From positions 3,809,501 through 3,873,500 of the forward strand of contig NZ_CP030059.1 in assembly GCF_015291745.1 (NCBI RefSeq): DNA of 64,000 bases, given 5' to 3'. The notes below the pieces were generated by a model. It was not told the DNA's origin. It saw only the letters and a program-made list of their open reading frames with translations, and made no database searches. This document shows positions 8,540 through 18,144 of the stretch, piece after piece. Within the stretch, counting starts at the first letter, position 1. Each line of letters starts with the position of its first letter. Source of the DNA: Bradyrhizobium sp. CCBAU 53351. GTDB taxonomy: Bacteria; Pseudomonadota; Alphaproteobacteria; Rhizobiales; Xanthobacteraceae. The position numbers and the translations under genes were made by a program.

Positions 8540-10783
8540 CTATGCAGCGTCGCCGCTTTCGGAGGCCGCGGCGCAATAGTCGCGCCAGAACTTGCGGTAG
8601 CCCGCTTCGAGCTCGCGCGTGTAGATCTCGACATTGCCGGCGGGCGAGGCTGCGATCTGGGCCGGCAGGCCCGCACGCAATTTCGCCAGATGTTCGGGCT
8701 GCGAGGCAAACCTGCGGGCGATCTCGACATAGCCGTCGTCATCCTCGGCGACCCAGTCACCGAGGCCCACGGCCGCCACGATTGAGGCGCCGGCACGCGA
8801 GGACGCGCCGATGCCGAGCTTGGCGACCACGGGAACGCCCTTGTAGAGGGATTCCCAGGTGCTGATGCCGCCATTCTGCGGGAAGGTGTCGAGGGAAATG
8901 TCGATCTTGTCGAAAGCCATCAGGTGGTCGTCGCGTGAGGTGGTGCCGAGGCACGTGATGCTCTCCTCGGCAATGCCCTGCGCGATGAAGCGTGCGACCA
9001 GGCTGTCGCGCAGCAGCGGATCATCGAGCAGACCATGCTTGAGGATGATCTTCGATCCCGGCACCTCCCGCATGATGCGCGACCAGACACGGATCGCATC
9101 ATCCGAGATCTTGTAGATGCGGTTGAACACGCCGAAGGTGACGTAGCCGTTGCGCAGCATGGGCAGCTCGGAGGGCTGCAGGTTGGTGACCGGCTCCATC
9201 GTGATCAGGCACGGCAGATCGTGGATCTTCTCGGGAAACAAGTGCCGGGCCGATGGCGGAATGAAGATGGGATCCGCGAGCACATAGTCCATCGTCGGCA
9301 TGCCCGTGCCCGTCGCGTGACCGAAGCCCGTGGCCTGGATCGGAGCCGGCTTCCGTGCGAAGCATTGCAGCCTGTTACCGGTCGTGTGTCCCGAAACATC
9401 GATCAGGATGTCGACATTGTCGGCCTGAATACGATCGGCGAGCTCGTCGTCCGAAAGTCCCCAGACATCGACCCAGACGTCAGCCAATGATTTGAACTTG
9501 GCGGTGTACTCGTCCGCTCCCGGCCATGAGTAATAGCAGATGATCTTGAACCTGGCGTGATCATGATGGCGCAGCACTGGCAGCAGGGTGAGTCCCGCCG
9601 AGTGTTGCCGGAATTCGGCCGCGACATAGCCGACGGTAATCTGCTTGTCTGGATCGAGCGGCCGCTTCGGCAACTGCCGTCGCGCCACCTTGGATCCGAT
9701 CTGATCCCACCAGGATTTTCGCACCGCCTGCTGGACCACGAAATCGGCCTCGGCGCGGTAGTCCTCCAGGAAGATCTTGCCTCTGATCGCATCTCCATAG
9801 TCCGGTCGGAGCGCCAGCGCGCGATCGAGATATTCGATCGCGGCGTCCATGTCGCCCTGGTTCGAATAAGCGAAGCCCATCAGCGCCATTCCCATTTCGG
9901 AGCGCGGATTTCGCTCGATCAGGGTCGTCGCGGCCGCCATCGCCTGCGCGGTCTTTCCCATCACGAGGCAGGTCTGGGCCTTGCCCCGGAGCGCCAGCTC
10001 GAGCTTGGGCGAGATCGCGAGCGCCGCCTCGAAATCCGCAAGCGCGGGCTCCAGGCGCTGCAGCTCGTAACTGAGCCGCCCGCGTTGGGCCAGGATCCGA
10101 GGCGCGCCCGGCTTGATCGCAAGCGCCGTGGCAAACTTGGCGGCGGCCTCATCGTAGTGCCGGAGTTCCATGCTGACCATGCCGCTGCCGACGATGGCCT
10201 CAGCGTGACGCGGCTGAAACAGCAAGGCGCGATCGAAACTCTCCTTGGCGCGCATGACCTGCCCGAGCACGATCTCGACCATGCCACGGTTGCAGAGCGC
10301 ATCGGCATAATCCGGCTTCAGCTTGATGGCGCGCTCGTGCGTCTCGAGCGCCTGCTCGTACTGCCCCATATGCATCAGCGTGTTGCCGAGATTGGTCAGC
10401 GCGACCACGAAATTCGGCTTCAGCGCGATCGCCTTCTCCTGGCAGCGCCGCGCCTCCTCGTAATTGCCGAGATCGAAGTGCACGGTCGCGAGGTTGTTGT
10501 GGGCATCGTGCAGGCGCGGATCGAGCGCAATCACGCGCTCCAGCAGCTCCTTCGCCTCCTCGAGGCGCCGGCCGTCATGGGCGCACATGCCGAGCAGGTG
10601 GATGGCATCGACGTGATCCGGAAGGGCTTTCAGAATCTCACGGCACAGCGCCTCGGTCTCGGCATATCGCCCCTGGCCATAGGCGTTCGCCGCAGCGGCG
10701 ATGATGGCGTCGGCCTGCTTCATCAATTTCTTCTGCAATCGCGCATTCTGGAACGCGCGATTGCCGCCGCCGCTGTTCTGCAA
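8540..10783 (-). CDS. TPR-repeat O-GlcNAc transferase-like protein (GT41), paralogue 2 of 3
   Basis: The 747-residue middle copy of the tandem set has the same architecture: about ten N-terminal TPR units, then a GT41 catalytic half (ITVGYVAAEFRQHSAGL, RKPAPIQATGFGHATGTG, FGVFNRIYKISDDAI). The last ~100 residues are almost identical to paralogue 1, whereas the TPR part is clearly more diverged, which suggests recent exchange or selection on the catalytic end. The start is TTG at 10783 with the same GGAG spacing of 7 nt. The gap to paralogue 1 is 138 nt. Target unknown. Confidence 0.87.
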   Translation of the reverse strand: MQNSGGGNRAFQNARLQKKLMKQADAIIAAAANAYGQGRYAETEALCREILKALPDHVDAIHLLGMCAHDGRRLEEAKELLERVIALDPRLHDAHNNLATVHFDLGNYEEARRCQEKAIALKPNFVVALTNLGNTLMHMGQYEQALETHERAIKLKPDYADALCNRGMVEIVLGQVMRAKESFDRALLFQPRHAEAIVGSGMVSMELRHYDEAAAKFATALAIKPGAPRILAQRGRLSYELQRLEPALADFEAALAISPKLELALRGKAQTCLVMGKTAQAMAAATTLIERNPRSEMGMALMGFAYSNQGDMDAAIEYLDRALALRPDYGDAIRGKIFLEDYRAEADFVVQQAVRKSWWDQIGSKVARRQLPKRPLDPDKQITVGYVAAEFRQHSAGLTLLPVLRHHDHARFKIICYYSWPGADEYTAKFKSLADVWVDVWGLSDDELADRIQADNVDILIDVSGHTTGNRLQCFARKPAPIQATGFGHATGTGMPTMDYVLADPIFIPPSARHLFPEKIHDLPCLITMEPVTNLQPSELPMLRNGYVTFGVFNRIYKISDDAIRVWSRIMREVPGSKIILKHGLLDDPLLRDSLVARFIAQGIAEESITCLGTTSRDDHLMAFDKIDISLDTFPQNGGISTWESLYKGVPVVAKLGIGASSRAGASIVAAVGLGDWVAEDDDGYVEIARRFASQPEHLAKLRAGLPAQIAASPAGNVEIYTRELEAGYRKFWRDYCAAASESGDAA

Positions 10784-10898
10784 GGTGTCTCTCCGGAGGA
10801 TGCCCTGGGCCGAGTCTAGCTGATTCGCGCCCCTGGCCGTTCGGTCCAGCGGACCAACATCGCCCCCGGGATTTCCCGGGGCTCAGCGCAAGATCGGA

Positions 10899-13139
10899 CT
10901 ATGCCGTCTCGCCGCGTTTCGAGGCGCCGGCACAATGATCGCGCCAGAACCCGCGGTAGGCCGCTTCGACCTCTCGCGTGTAGAACTCGACGTTGCCGGC
11001 GGGCGAGGCTGCGATCCGCCTCGGAAGATCAGCGCGCAACCTCGCCAGGTGAGCGGGCTGCGCCGCGTATTTGCATGCGATCGCGGCATAGCCGTCGTCA
11101 TCCTCGGCGACCCAATCATCGAGGCCGACGGCCGCCACGATGGAGCCGCCGGCCCGCGCCGAAGCGCCCTTGCCGAGCTTGGCGACGACGGGAACGCCCG
11201 CATAGAGGGATTCCCAGGTGCTGATGCCGCCATTTTGCGGGAACGTGTCGAGGGAGATGTCGACCTTCGCAAAGGCCAGCAGATGCTCGTGGCGCGTGGT
11301 CGAGCCGAGGCAAGTGATATTCTCTTCGGCTATGCCGTGGGCCACGAACCGCGCGATCAGGCCGTCGCGCAACAGCGGATCATCGAGCAGCCCGTGCTTG
11401 ATGACGATCTTCGAACCCGTCACCTCGCGCATCACTTTCGACCACACCCGGATCGCCTCATCCGAGATCTTGTAGATGCGATTGAACACGCCGAAGGTCA
11501 CATGGCCGTTGCGGAGCATGGGAAGATCCGAAGGCGGCACATCCAGGATTGGATCAATCGTGATAAGGCACGGCAGATCGTGGACTTTTTCGGCCAGCAG
11601 ATGCCGGGCCGATTGCGGAATGAAGGTGGGATCCGCGAGTACGTAGTCCATGGTCTGAAGGCCCGTGCCTGTGGCGTGGCCGAAACCCGTCACCTGGATC
11701 GGTGCAGGCTTGCGGGCAAAGACGCCGAGCCTGTTGCCGGCCGTGTGTCCGGACACGTCGATCAGAATGTCGATCTGGTCGGCCTGGATGCGATCGGCCA
11801 GTTCCTCGTCCGAAAGCTGCGCGGCGTCGACCCAGACGTCTGCGAGCAACCTGAACCTCTCGGTGATCTCGTCCTGTAACGGCCAACAGGAATAGCAGAC
11901 GATCTCGAACCTCGTGTGATCATGATGGCGCAGCACCGGCAATAGGGCGAACGCTGCCGAGTGGTTCCTGAACTCCGACGCGACATAGCCGACGACGATC
12001 CGCCGGTCCGGATCGAGCTGAGGGGGCTGCAGTGTCCTTTGCGGCAGCCGGGCACCGATCGCGTCCCACCAGGATTTCCGCACCGCTTGCTGGACCGTGA
12101 AATCGGCTTCCGACAGATAATCCAGGATGAAGATCTTGCGCGCGATGGCATCCGCATAATCCGGCGAGATCTCGAGCGCCGCGTCGAGATGCTCGAGCGC
12201 CGTCGCGACGTCGCCCCGGTTCGCATGGCAGGCGCCGAGAAGCACGATTGCGTAATCGGATCGCGGATTGTCTTCGAGCAGGGTCTTGACGGCCGCAATC
12301 GCCTGCGTCGTGTTCCCCAGCAGAAGGTTGACTTGCGCCTTCCCGCGCAGCGCAAGCTCGAGCCGCGGCGATTGCACCAGCGCTGCATCGAAGTCGACCG
12401 CCGCCTGCTCCAGCCGGTACAGATCGAAGTTCAGCCGTCCGCGCTGCGCCAGAATCCGAGGTGAACCCGGCTTGATCGCCAGCCCTGCCGCGAGGGCGGC
12501 TTCCGCCTCCGCGTAGTGCCGAAGCTCGATGCACACCATGCCCTTGCCGGCGAGCGCTTCCGCATGCCGCGGCTGAAACACGAGGGCGCGGTCGAAGCTC
12601 TCCTTGGCGCGCGCGAAGCGGCCGATCATCAGCTCTGCCATGCCACGGTTGCAGAATGCATCGGCATAGTCCGGTCGCAGCCTGACCGCTCGTTCGTGCA
12701 ATCCGATCGCCTGTTCGCCGAGGCCGAGGTTCAGCAGCGTATTGCCGAGATTGGTCAGGGTGATCGGACAATTCGGCTTCAGTGCAATGGCTTTCTCCTG
12801 GCAGGCGCGGGCGCCTTCGAACTTATCGAGCGCGAAATACACGGCCCCGAGATTGCCATGGGCATCAGGCGAGCGCGGATCGAGCTCGACCGCGCGTTCA
12901 AGCAGCCGCCGCGCCTCCTCGAGCCGCCCGCCCTCATAGGCGCGCAGGCCGAGCAGGTGCGTGGCGTGGAAGTGGTCCGGAACCTCTTTCACGATCTCGC
13001 GGCAGAGCGTCTCGGCTTCCGTAAATCTGCCCTGCCCGAGCGCCTCCACCGCCAAGGACATGACGGCGTCCGCCTGCTTCCTCAACTTCTTTGCCAATCG
13101 CGTATTCTGGTAGGCGCGCGCGCCGACACTGCTCTGCAA
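10899..13139 (-). CDS. TPR-repeat O-GlcNAc transferase-like protein (GT41), paralogue 3 of 3
   Basis: The 746-residue upstream copy has N-terminal TPRs (residues about 30-340) and a C-terminal GT41 domain with IVVGYVASEFRNHSAAF, RKPAPIQVTGFGHATGTG and FGVFNRIYKISDEAI. Histidine and lysine positions expected for catalysis and nucleotide-sugar binding are kept, so all three copies look active. The start is TTG at 13139 with GGAG 7 nt upstream, matching the other two leaders. A 115-nt gap separates it from paralogue 2. The three may form one transcription unit; no promoter was identified. Confidence 0.87.
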   Translation of the reverse strand: MQSSVGARAYQNTRLAKKLRKQADAVMSLAVEALGQGRFTEAETLCREIVKEVPDHFHATHLLGLRAYEGGRLEEARRLLERAVELDPRSPDAHGNLGAVYFALDKFEGARACQEKAIALKPNCPITLTNLGNTLLNLGLGEQAIGLHERAVRLRPDYADAFCNRGMAELMIGRFARAKESFDRALVFQPRHAEALAGKGMVCIELRHYAEAEAALAAGLAIKPGSPRILAQRGRLNFDLYRLEQAAVDFDAALVQSPRLELALRGKAQVNLLLGNTTQAIAAVKTLLEDNPRSDYAIVLLGACHANRGDVATALEHLDAALEISPDYADAIARKIFILDYLSEADFTVQQAVRKSWWDAIGARLPQRTLQPPQLDPDRRIVVGYVASEFRNHSAAFALLPVLRHHDHTRFEIVCYSCWPLQDEITERFRLLADVWVDAAQLSDEELADRIQADQIDILIDVSGHTAGNRLGVFARKPAPIQVTGFGHATGTGLQTMDYVLADPTFIPQSARHLLAEKVHDLPCLITIDPILDVPPSDLPMLRNGHVTFGVFNRIYKISDEAIRVWSKVMREVTGSKIVIKHGLLDDPLLRDGLIARFVAHGIAEENITCLGSTTRHEHLLAFAKVDISLDTFPQNGGISTWESLYAGVPVVAKLGKGASARAGGSIVAAVGLDDWVAEDDDGYAAIACKYAAQPAHLARLRADLPRRIAASPAGNVEFYTREVEAAYRGFWRDHCAGASKRGETA

Positions 13140-13239
13140 GGTCTCTCTCCGGGGATGGCCCGAAAGGACGCAAAGCTGATTCGGATGGTGCCAAGCTGGT
13201 GGGGCGGCTAGACCTGCGAGGTCTGGGAATGCAGGGCGT

Positions 13240-13977
13240 TCACCGCAGAATCTGGCTCAGGAACAGTTTCGTGCGGGCGTGCTGAGGCGCCGCAAAGAAC
13301 TCGTTGGGCGTGTTGGCCTCGATGATCTGGCCGGCATCCATGAACACCACGCGGTTGGCGACCTCGCGGGCAAAACCCATCTCGTGGGTGACGACCAGCA
13401 TGGTCATGCCCTCCCCGGCGAGGTCCACCATGGTGTCCAGCACCTCCTTGACCATTTCAGGGTCGAGCGCCGAGGTCGGCTCGTCGAACAGCATGACCTT
13501 CGGATTCATCGTCAGGGCGCGGGCGATGGCGACGCGCTGCTGCTGGCCGCCGGACATCTGTCCCGGAAACTTGTTGGCCTGATGCGGGATCTTGACCCGC
13601 TCCAGGAACTTCATGGCGGTCGCCTCGGCGTCCTTCTTCGGGATGTTGCGCACCCAGATCGGTGCCAACGTGCAATTGTCGAGGACCGTGAGGTGTGGGA
13701 ACAGATTGAAGCTCTGGAACACCATGCCGACTTCGCGGCGCACGGCGTCGACGTGCTTGAGGTTGGGCCCGAGCTCGATGCCGTCGACGACGATCTCGCC
13801 CTCCTGGAATTCCTCGAGCGCGTTGATGCAGCGGATCAGCGTCGACTTGCCGGAGCCCGAGGGCCCGCAGATCACGATGCGCTCGCCCTTGCGGACATCG
13901 AGGTCGACGTCTCGCAGCACGTGAAAGTCGCCGTACCATTTGTTGAGGCCGGAAATCTTGACGATGGGGTCTGACAT
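13240..13977 (-). CDS. aapP: General L-amino acid ABC transporter ATP-binding protein
   Basis: The ATPase subunit that powers uptake of polar amino acids. The 245-residue protein has Walker [10 protein letters not shown] (38-46), the Q-loop region [13 protein letters not shown], the signature [12 protein letters not shown] (141-152) and Walker [10 protein letters not shown] with Glu166. The ATG at 13977 was chosen because homology begins there; the frame stays open far upstream but that part overlaps the permease gene in another frame. It is the last gene of aapJQMP, 11 nt after the AapM stop. Confidence 0.95.
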   Translation of the reverse strand: MSDPIVKISGLNKWYGDFHVLRDVDLDVRKGERIVICGPSGSGKSTLIRCINALEEFQEGEIVVDGIELGPNLKHVDAVRREVGMVFQSFNLFPHLTVLDNCTLAPIWVRNIPKKDAEATAMKFLERVKIPHQANKFPGQMSGGQQQRVAIARALTMNPKVMLFDEPTSALDPEMVKEVLDTMVDLAGEGMTMLVVTHEMGFAREVANRVVFMDAGQIIEANTPNEFFAAPQHARTKLFLSQILR

Positions 13978-13988
13978 GGGGACCTCGA

Positions 13989-15509
13989 TCAGTTGCGACG
14001 GTGAGCGTTGAGGCGATGCTCGACGAACAGCGAGTAGCGCGACATTCCAAAGCAGAAGATGAAGTAGATGATCCCGGCGAAGGCAAAGCCCGTGAACGCG
14101 GTCGAGGGCGTCGACCATTTCGGATCCGAGAACGAGGCGCGAAGCGAGCCCAAGAGGTCGAACAGCGCGACGATCGAGACCAGCGAGGTGTCCTTGAACA
14201 GGGAGATGAAGCTGTTGACGAGGTTCGGAATGACGTGACGCAGCGCCTGCGGCAGTACGATCAGCGAGGTCGTCTTCCACCAGGACAGTCCCAGGGCCGC
14301 CGCGGCCTCGCCCTGCCCGCGCGGGATCGCAGCGAGCCCGCCGCGGACGTTCTCGGCCTGGTAGGCGCCCGTGAACAGCGCGATGCCGATCAGCGCGCGG
14401 ACGAGGCCGTCGACGGTGAAGTTGCCCGGCAGGAACAGCGGCAGCATGTAGGTGGCGAAGAACAGCACGGTGATCAGCGGCACGCCGCGCCAGAACTCGA
14501 TGAAGGCGATCGAGAAGATCCGGATCAGCGGAATCGTGGAACGCCGGCCGAGCGCCAGCGCGATGCCGATCGGCAGCGAGGTGACGATGCCGGTGACGGA
14601 GACCACCAGCGTCACCAGCAGGCCGCCCCACAGATTTGTCGCCACGACCGGCAATCCGCCGTGGTCGAGCCCCATCAGCTTGATGACGGCGGCGATGGCG
14701 ATGAAGGTGGCGATGCTCGATCCGAGCGCGTTCCATCCCGTCCGCAGGCCGCCGCCGAGGACAAACGCGATCAGCGACACGACCAGGGACGTGACGACGA
14801 AATCGGTCCAGACTGACTGGCCCGTGCCCTGGATCTCGTCGCGCAGCCAGGTCAGCGGAAAGATCAGCCAGGAAATCACCGTGCCGACCAGCACGACGAG
14901 TTGGCCGACGACCCACAGCAGCGGGGCGACGGCGGACGTCTTGCTGAGATTGAGCAGGGCCTGGCCGGCATTGACGATGCTCTCGTCGAATAGCTGCAGC
15001 ACGTCAGCCGTCCAGCTGAGGCCAAAGCCCTTGATGCCGCCGCCGTGCAGCAGGAAGAACGCGACCACCGGAAAGGCGAGGAAGAACAGGCTGGCGTTGA
15101 GCCCCTTTGCCGGCAGACGCGGCACGAGCAGCGGCACCAGCAGGATCACCGCAAGCACGAATGTGAGGTTCACCCGCCAGCGCTCGGCCTCGGGATAGAA
15201 GCCGTAGATCAATTGCGGCAGCTTGGCCTGGATGTAGGGCCAGCATGCGCCGACCGCAAAGCCGGCGTTCTCCGTGAGGCAGGCCGCGCGATCCTTGCCG
15301 CTCCACACCGCATCGACCATCAGGAACTTGACCGAGGGAACGATGGTGAAGCACAGCAGCAGCGCGCCCACGATGGTGAGCAGGATGTTGGTCGGCGAGT
15401 TGAACAGGCGCGTCCGCATCAACCCGACGAAGCCCGTGGTCTTCACCGGCGCAGGACGCTCGGTGAGCAGGTCCTGACGGACGAAGCTGCTGGAGGCGAT
15501 ATCGCTCAT
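13989..15509 (-). CDS. aapM: General L-amino acid ABC transporter permease, enlarged AapM
   Basis: Membrane subunit of the amino-acid ABC importer. The start at 15509 overlaps the AapQ stop as ATGA; an upstream in-frame start at 15536 would only add an overlap. The C-terminal permease domain has the ATPase-contact loop ([24 protein letters not shown]) and [12 protein letters not shown]. The 506-residue length is well over the ~385 residues I expect for rhizobial AapM. The extra residues fall mainly between about 155 and 275, as a hydrophobic insertion with several predicted membrane segments just before the DLWGGL-like start of the permease domain. Confidence 0.93.
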   Translation of the reverse strand: MSDIASSSFVRQDLLTERPAPVKTTGFVGLMRTRLFNSPTNILLTIVGALLLCFTIVPSVKFLMVDAVWSGKDRAACLTENAGFAVGACWPYIQAKLPQLIYGFYPEAERWRVNLTFVLAVILLVPLLVPRLPAKGLNASLFFLAFPVVAFFLLHGGGIKGFGLSWTADVLQLFDESIVNAGQALLNLSKTSAVAPLLWVVGQLVVLVGTVISWLIFPLTWLRDEIQGTGQSVWTDFVVTSLVVSLIAFVLGGGLRTGWNALGSSIATFIAIAAVIKLMGLDHGGLPVVATNLWGGLLVTLVVSVTGIVTSLPIGIALALGRRSTIPLIRIFSIAFIEFWRGVPLITVLFFATYMLPLFLPGNFTVDGLVRALIGIALFTGAYQAENVRGGLAAIPRGQGEAAAALGLSWWKTTSLIVLPQALRHVIPNLVNSFISLFKDTSLVSIVALFDLLGSLRASFSDPKWSTPSTAFTGFAFAGIIYFIFCFGMSRYSLFVEHRLNAHRRN

Positions 15510-16711
15510 GCGCCCAAACTCCGGCTGACGCGCCAACCGTAGACGCTCATGATCGCGCTGGTGAGCAGCGAGATCAGCAGATAGATGCCCATCGTCATGG
15601 CGATGATCTCGATCGCCTGCCCGGTCTGGCTCAGCGATGTGCCGGCGAACACGGAGACGAGGTCAGGATAGCCGATCGCGACCGCCAGCGACGAGTTCTT
15701 GGTGAGATTGAGGTACTGGTTGGTCAGCGGCGGCACGATCACGCGCATGGCCTGCGGTACGACGATCAGCCGGAGCGTGGTGCCGCGGCTGAGGCCCAGA
15801 GACGATCCCGCCTCCATCTGCCCCTTGTGGACCGACAGGATGCCGGCGCGCACGATCTCGGCGATGAAGGCGGCGGTATAGGTCGACAGCGCCAGCGTCA
15901 GCGCCACGAACTCCGGAATGATGCGCGAGCCGCCGGCGAAATTGAAGCCCTTCAGCTGCGGCAGCTCGAACGTGAACGGCAAACCCGACACCAGCATGGT
16001 GGCAAGCGGCAAACCGACCAGCAGACCCAGCACATAGGGCCAGATGCGGATCATCCGCCCTTCCTGGAATAAGGCGCGCCGGGCATAGAAGCGCAAGGCC
16101 AAGGACGCGACGATGCCGAGCGCCAGCACCGCCAGGAACGGCTCGAGGCCCCTCTCACCGATCGGGCTGGGGACGACGAGGCCACGATTGCTGACAAAGG
16201 CAATGCCGAACAGCGAGATGCTCTGCCGCGGATTGGGCAGGGCCGCGAGCACCGCGAGGTACCAGAACAGGATCTGGAACAGCAGCGGCAGGTTGCGGAT
16301 GATCTCGACATAGATCTCGCCGACGCGCGACAGCAGCCAGTTCGGCGAGAGCCGGCACAGCGCGACGATGAAGCCGATCAAGGTGGCGAAGAAAATACCC
16401 ACCACCGAGACGATGAGCGTGTTCAAAAGTCCGACCACGAACACGCGCAGGAACGTGTCCGAGCCGGTATAGGAGATCAGGGTCTGGTTGACGTCGAAGC
16501 CGGCATTGTTGCGCAAGAAGCCGAAACCGGCGGCAATGTGCTGGTTTTCGAGGTTGGCGCGGGCGTTGGAGACGATCTCATAGCCGATCCAGCCCAGGAT
16601 CGCCGCAAAGGCAAACTGGACGGCGATGCCGTTCCAGCCTGCCTTGCCGCCCAGAAGGCGCCTGATCTTCAGCGCGATCTGGGGCGGCGGTTTTCGGGCC
16701 TCGGTGGTCAT
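15506..16711 (-). CDS. aapQ: General L-amino acid ABC transporter permease
   Basis: One of the two membrane subunits of the importer. The 401-residue protein has an N-terminal membrane helix, a long periplasmic loop (LENQHIAAGFGFLRNNAGFD) typical of AapQ, then the permease domain. Its ATPase-contact loop reads HKGQMEAGSSLGLSRG. The stop overlaps the AapM start by 4 nt. It lies 24 nt downstream of the binding-protein gene aapJ. Confidence 0.95.
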   Translation of the reverse strand: MTTEARKPPPQIALKIRRLLGGKAGWNGIAVQFAFAAILGWIGYEIVSNARANLENQHIAAGFGFLRNNAGFDVNQTLISYTGSDTFLRVFVVGLLNTLIVSVVGIFFATLIGFIVALCRLSPNWLLSRVGEIYVEIIRNLPLLFQILFWYLAVLAALPNPRQSISLFGIAFVSNRGLVVPSPIGERGLEPFLAVLALGIVASLALRFYARRALFQEGRMIRIWPYVLGLLVGLPLATMLVSGLPFTFELPQLKGFNFAGGSRIIPEFVALTLALSTYTAAFIAEIVRAGILSVHKGQMEAGSSLGLSRGTTLRLIVVPQAMRVIVPPLTNQYLNLTKNSSLAVAIGYPDLVSVFAGTSLSQTGQAIEIIAMTMGIYLLISLLTSAIMSVYGWRVSRSLGA

Positions 16712-16735
16712 GCTGCCGCTGCCAGCGGAGGGCGG

Positions 16736-17752
16736 TCAGCGGATCGGCGGCGCGTACTGAAGACCGCCCTTATTCCAGAGATTGTTGAGGCCACGGTTGA
16801 TGCCGAGCGGCGAGCCTGCGCCGACATTGCGATCGAACACCTCGCCGTAATTGCCGACCGCCTTCACGATGCGCACCACCCAGTCCTTGGTCAGCCCGAG
16901 CTGTTCGCCGAAATTGCCGTCGGTGCCGAGCACGCGCTTCATCTCGGGATTTTCCAGCTTGGCCTTCTCGTCGACGTTCTTCGAGGTCACGCCGAGCTCT
17001 TCGGCGGTGAGCATCGCGAACAGAGACCACTTCACGATGTCGAACCATTGGTCGTCGCCGTGGCGCACCATCGGGCCGAGCGGCTCCTTCGAGATGATCT
17101 CGGGGAGCACCATGTGCTCATTGGGATTGGCGAGCTTCAGGCGATTGGCGTAGAGGCCGGACTGGTCGGTGGTGAAGACGTCGCAGCGCCCGGCCTCATA
17201 GGCCTTGACCGTTTCGTCGTTGGTGCCGAACGCGATCACCTCATACTTCATGTTGTTGGCCTTGAAGTAGTCGGCGAGATTCTGCTCGGTGGTGGTGCCG
17301 GTCTGCACGCAGACCGAGGCGCTGTTGAGCTCGAGCGCCGAATTCACCTTGAGCGACTTCTTCACCATGAAGCCCTGCCCGTCATAATAAGTCACGCCGG
17401 TAAAGTTGGCGCCGAGCGAGGTGTCACGCGAGATGGTCCAGGTGGTGTTGCGCGACAGCACGTCGATTTCGCCGGATTGCAGCGCGGTGAAACGGTCCTT
17501 GGCGGACAGCGGCACGTACTTGACCTTGCTGGCATCGTTGAAGATCGCCCCGGCGATCGCCTTGCAGACGTCGACGTCGAGGCCGGTCCAGTTGCCCTTG
17601 TCGTCGGGCGAGGAGAAGCCCGGCAGGCCCTGGCTGACGCCACAGGACAGCATGCCCCGGTCCTTGACGGTCTTGAGCGTTTGCGCATCAGCGGTTTGGG
17701 CGGACAGACCGGCGGCGAGAGCAAAAGTGATAGCCAGGGTTACGCGTTTCAT
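16736..17752 (-). CDS. aapJ: General L-amino acid ABC transporter periplasmic binding protein
   Basis: Captures amino acids in the periplasm for AapQMP. From the ATG at 17752 the product has 338 residues, beginning with a signal peptide (MKRVTLAITFALAAGLSAQT) cleaved near TADAQT. An alternative ATG at 17770 adds six residues before the signal and is less likely. Family motifs include RGMLSCGVSQGLPGFSSPD, WTGLDVDVCKAIAGA, and SRNTTWTISRD. It is the promoter-proximal gene of the operon and divergent from metC. Confidence 0.95.
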   Translation of the reverse strand: MKRVTLAITFALAAGLSAQTADAQTLKTVKDRGMLSCGVSQGLPGFSSPDDKGNWTGLDVDVCKAIAGAIFNDASKVKYVPLSAKDRFTALQSGEIDVLSRNTTWTISRDTSLGANFTGVTYYDGQGFMVKKSLKVNSALELNSASVCVQTGTTTEQNLADYFKANNMKYEVIAFGTNDETVKAYEAGRCDVFTTDQSGLYANRLKLANPNEHMVLPEIISKEPLGPMVRHGDDQWFDIVKWSLFAMLTAEELGVTSKNVDEKAKLENPEMKRVLGTDGNFGEQLGLTKDWVVRIVKAVGNYGEVFDRNVGAGSPLGINRGLNNLWNKGGLQYAPPIR

Positions 17753-18144
17753 GGGCTTTGGGCCTTTCAAAGTCGTCTCAAGGAACGTTGTCTCAGGATC
17801 AACCCTGCCGGGCCGGGCGTATCAAGACCAGCCCTGCAAGAGTCATGCTGGAAAACCTTGCCGAACATTCGCCGATCCCGGGAGGCCATACCTTAATCCC
17901 CGCCGCTGGCGCCCGCCCTGTTGTTCGGCTGTGGCGCAAGGTTCGGTCAGACGATGGATCGAAGGTCGCGGCAGGCCCCTCAACATGCGGCGACTGAATA
18001 GCACCTGCGCATCTCAGAACGACTGGCGTGCCGGGTCAAGGGGTTGACGGGACTCTTCTGTGTTCTGTTATTAACGTCAGCGGCCTTTCGGCCGGCCCCT
18101 CAGGCGCCACGCCCGAGCGGAAACGCGGTTTTGAAAGCAGACGC
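17753..18144. other. Divergent intergenic region aapJ / metC
   Basis: About 390 nt that must carry the promoters of both the aap operon and the lyase gene. No RNA gene or convincing small gene is seen. I looked for a SAM-II riboswitch, which is common before methionine genes in alphaproteobacteria, and did not find its conserved core. One weak sigma-70-like element for metC is listed separately. Confidence 0.5.
18044..18074 (+). promoter_or_regulatory. Possible sigma-70 promoter of metC
   Basis: TTGACG at 18044-18049 is a good -35 element. A -10 candidate TATTAA at 18069-18074 follows after 19 nt, a longer spacer than ideal. The coding start is about 70 nt further on. Assigned by eye only. 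Confidence 0.3.

Noticed and set aside
13978..14916. Upstream extension of the AapP frame
   Set aside because: The extension overlaps AapM in another frame. AapP homology begins at the ATG at 13977 and the extra part has a low-complexity Arg/His composition.
17990..18144. SAM-II riboswitch before metC
   Set aside because: The conserved core and pseudoknot partners of SAM-II were not found on either strand.
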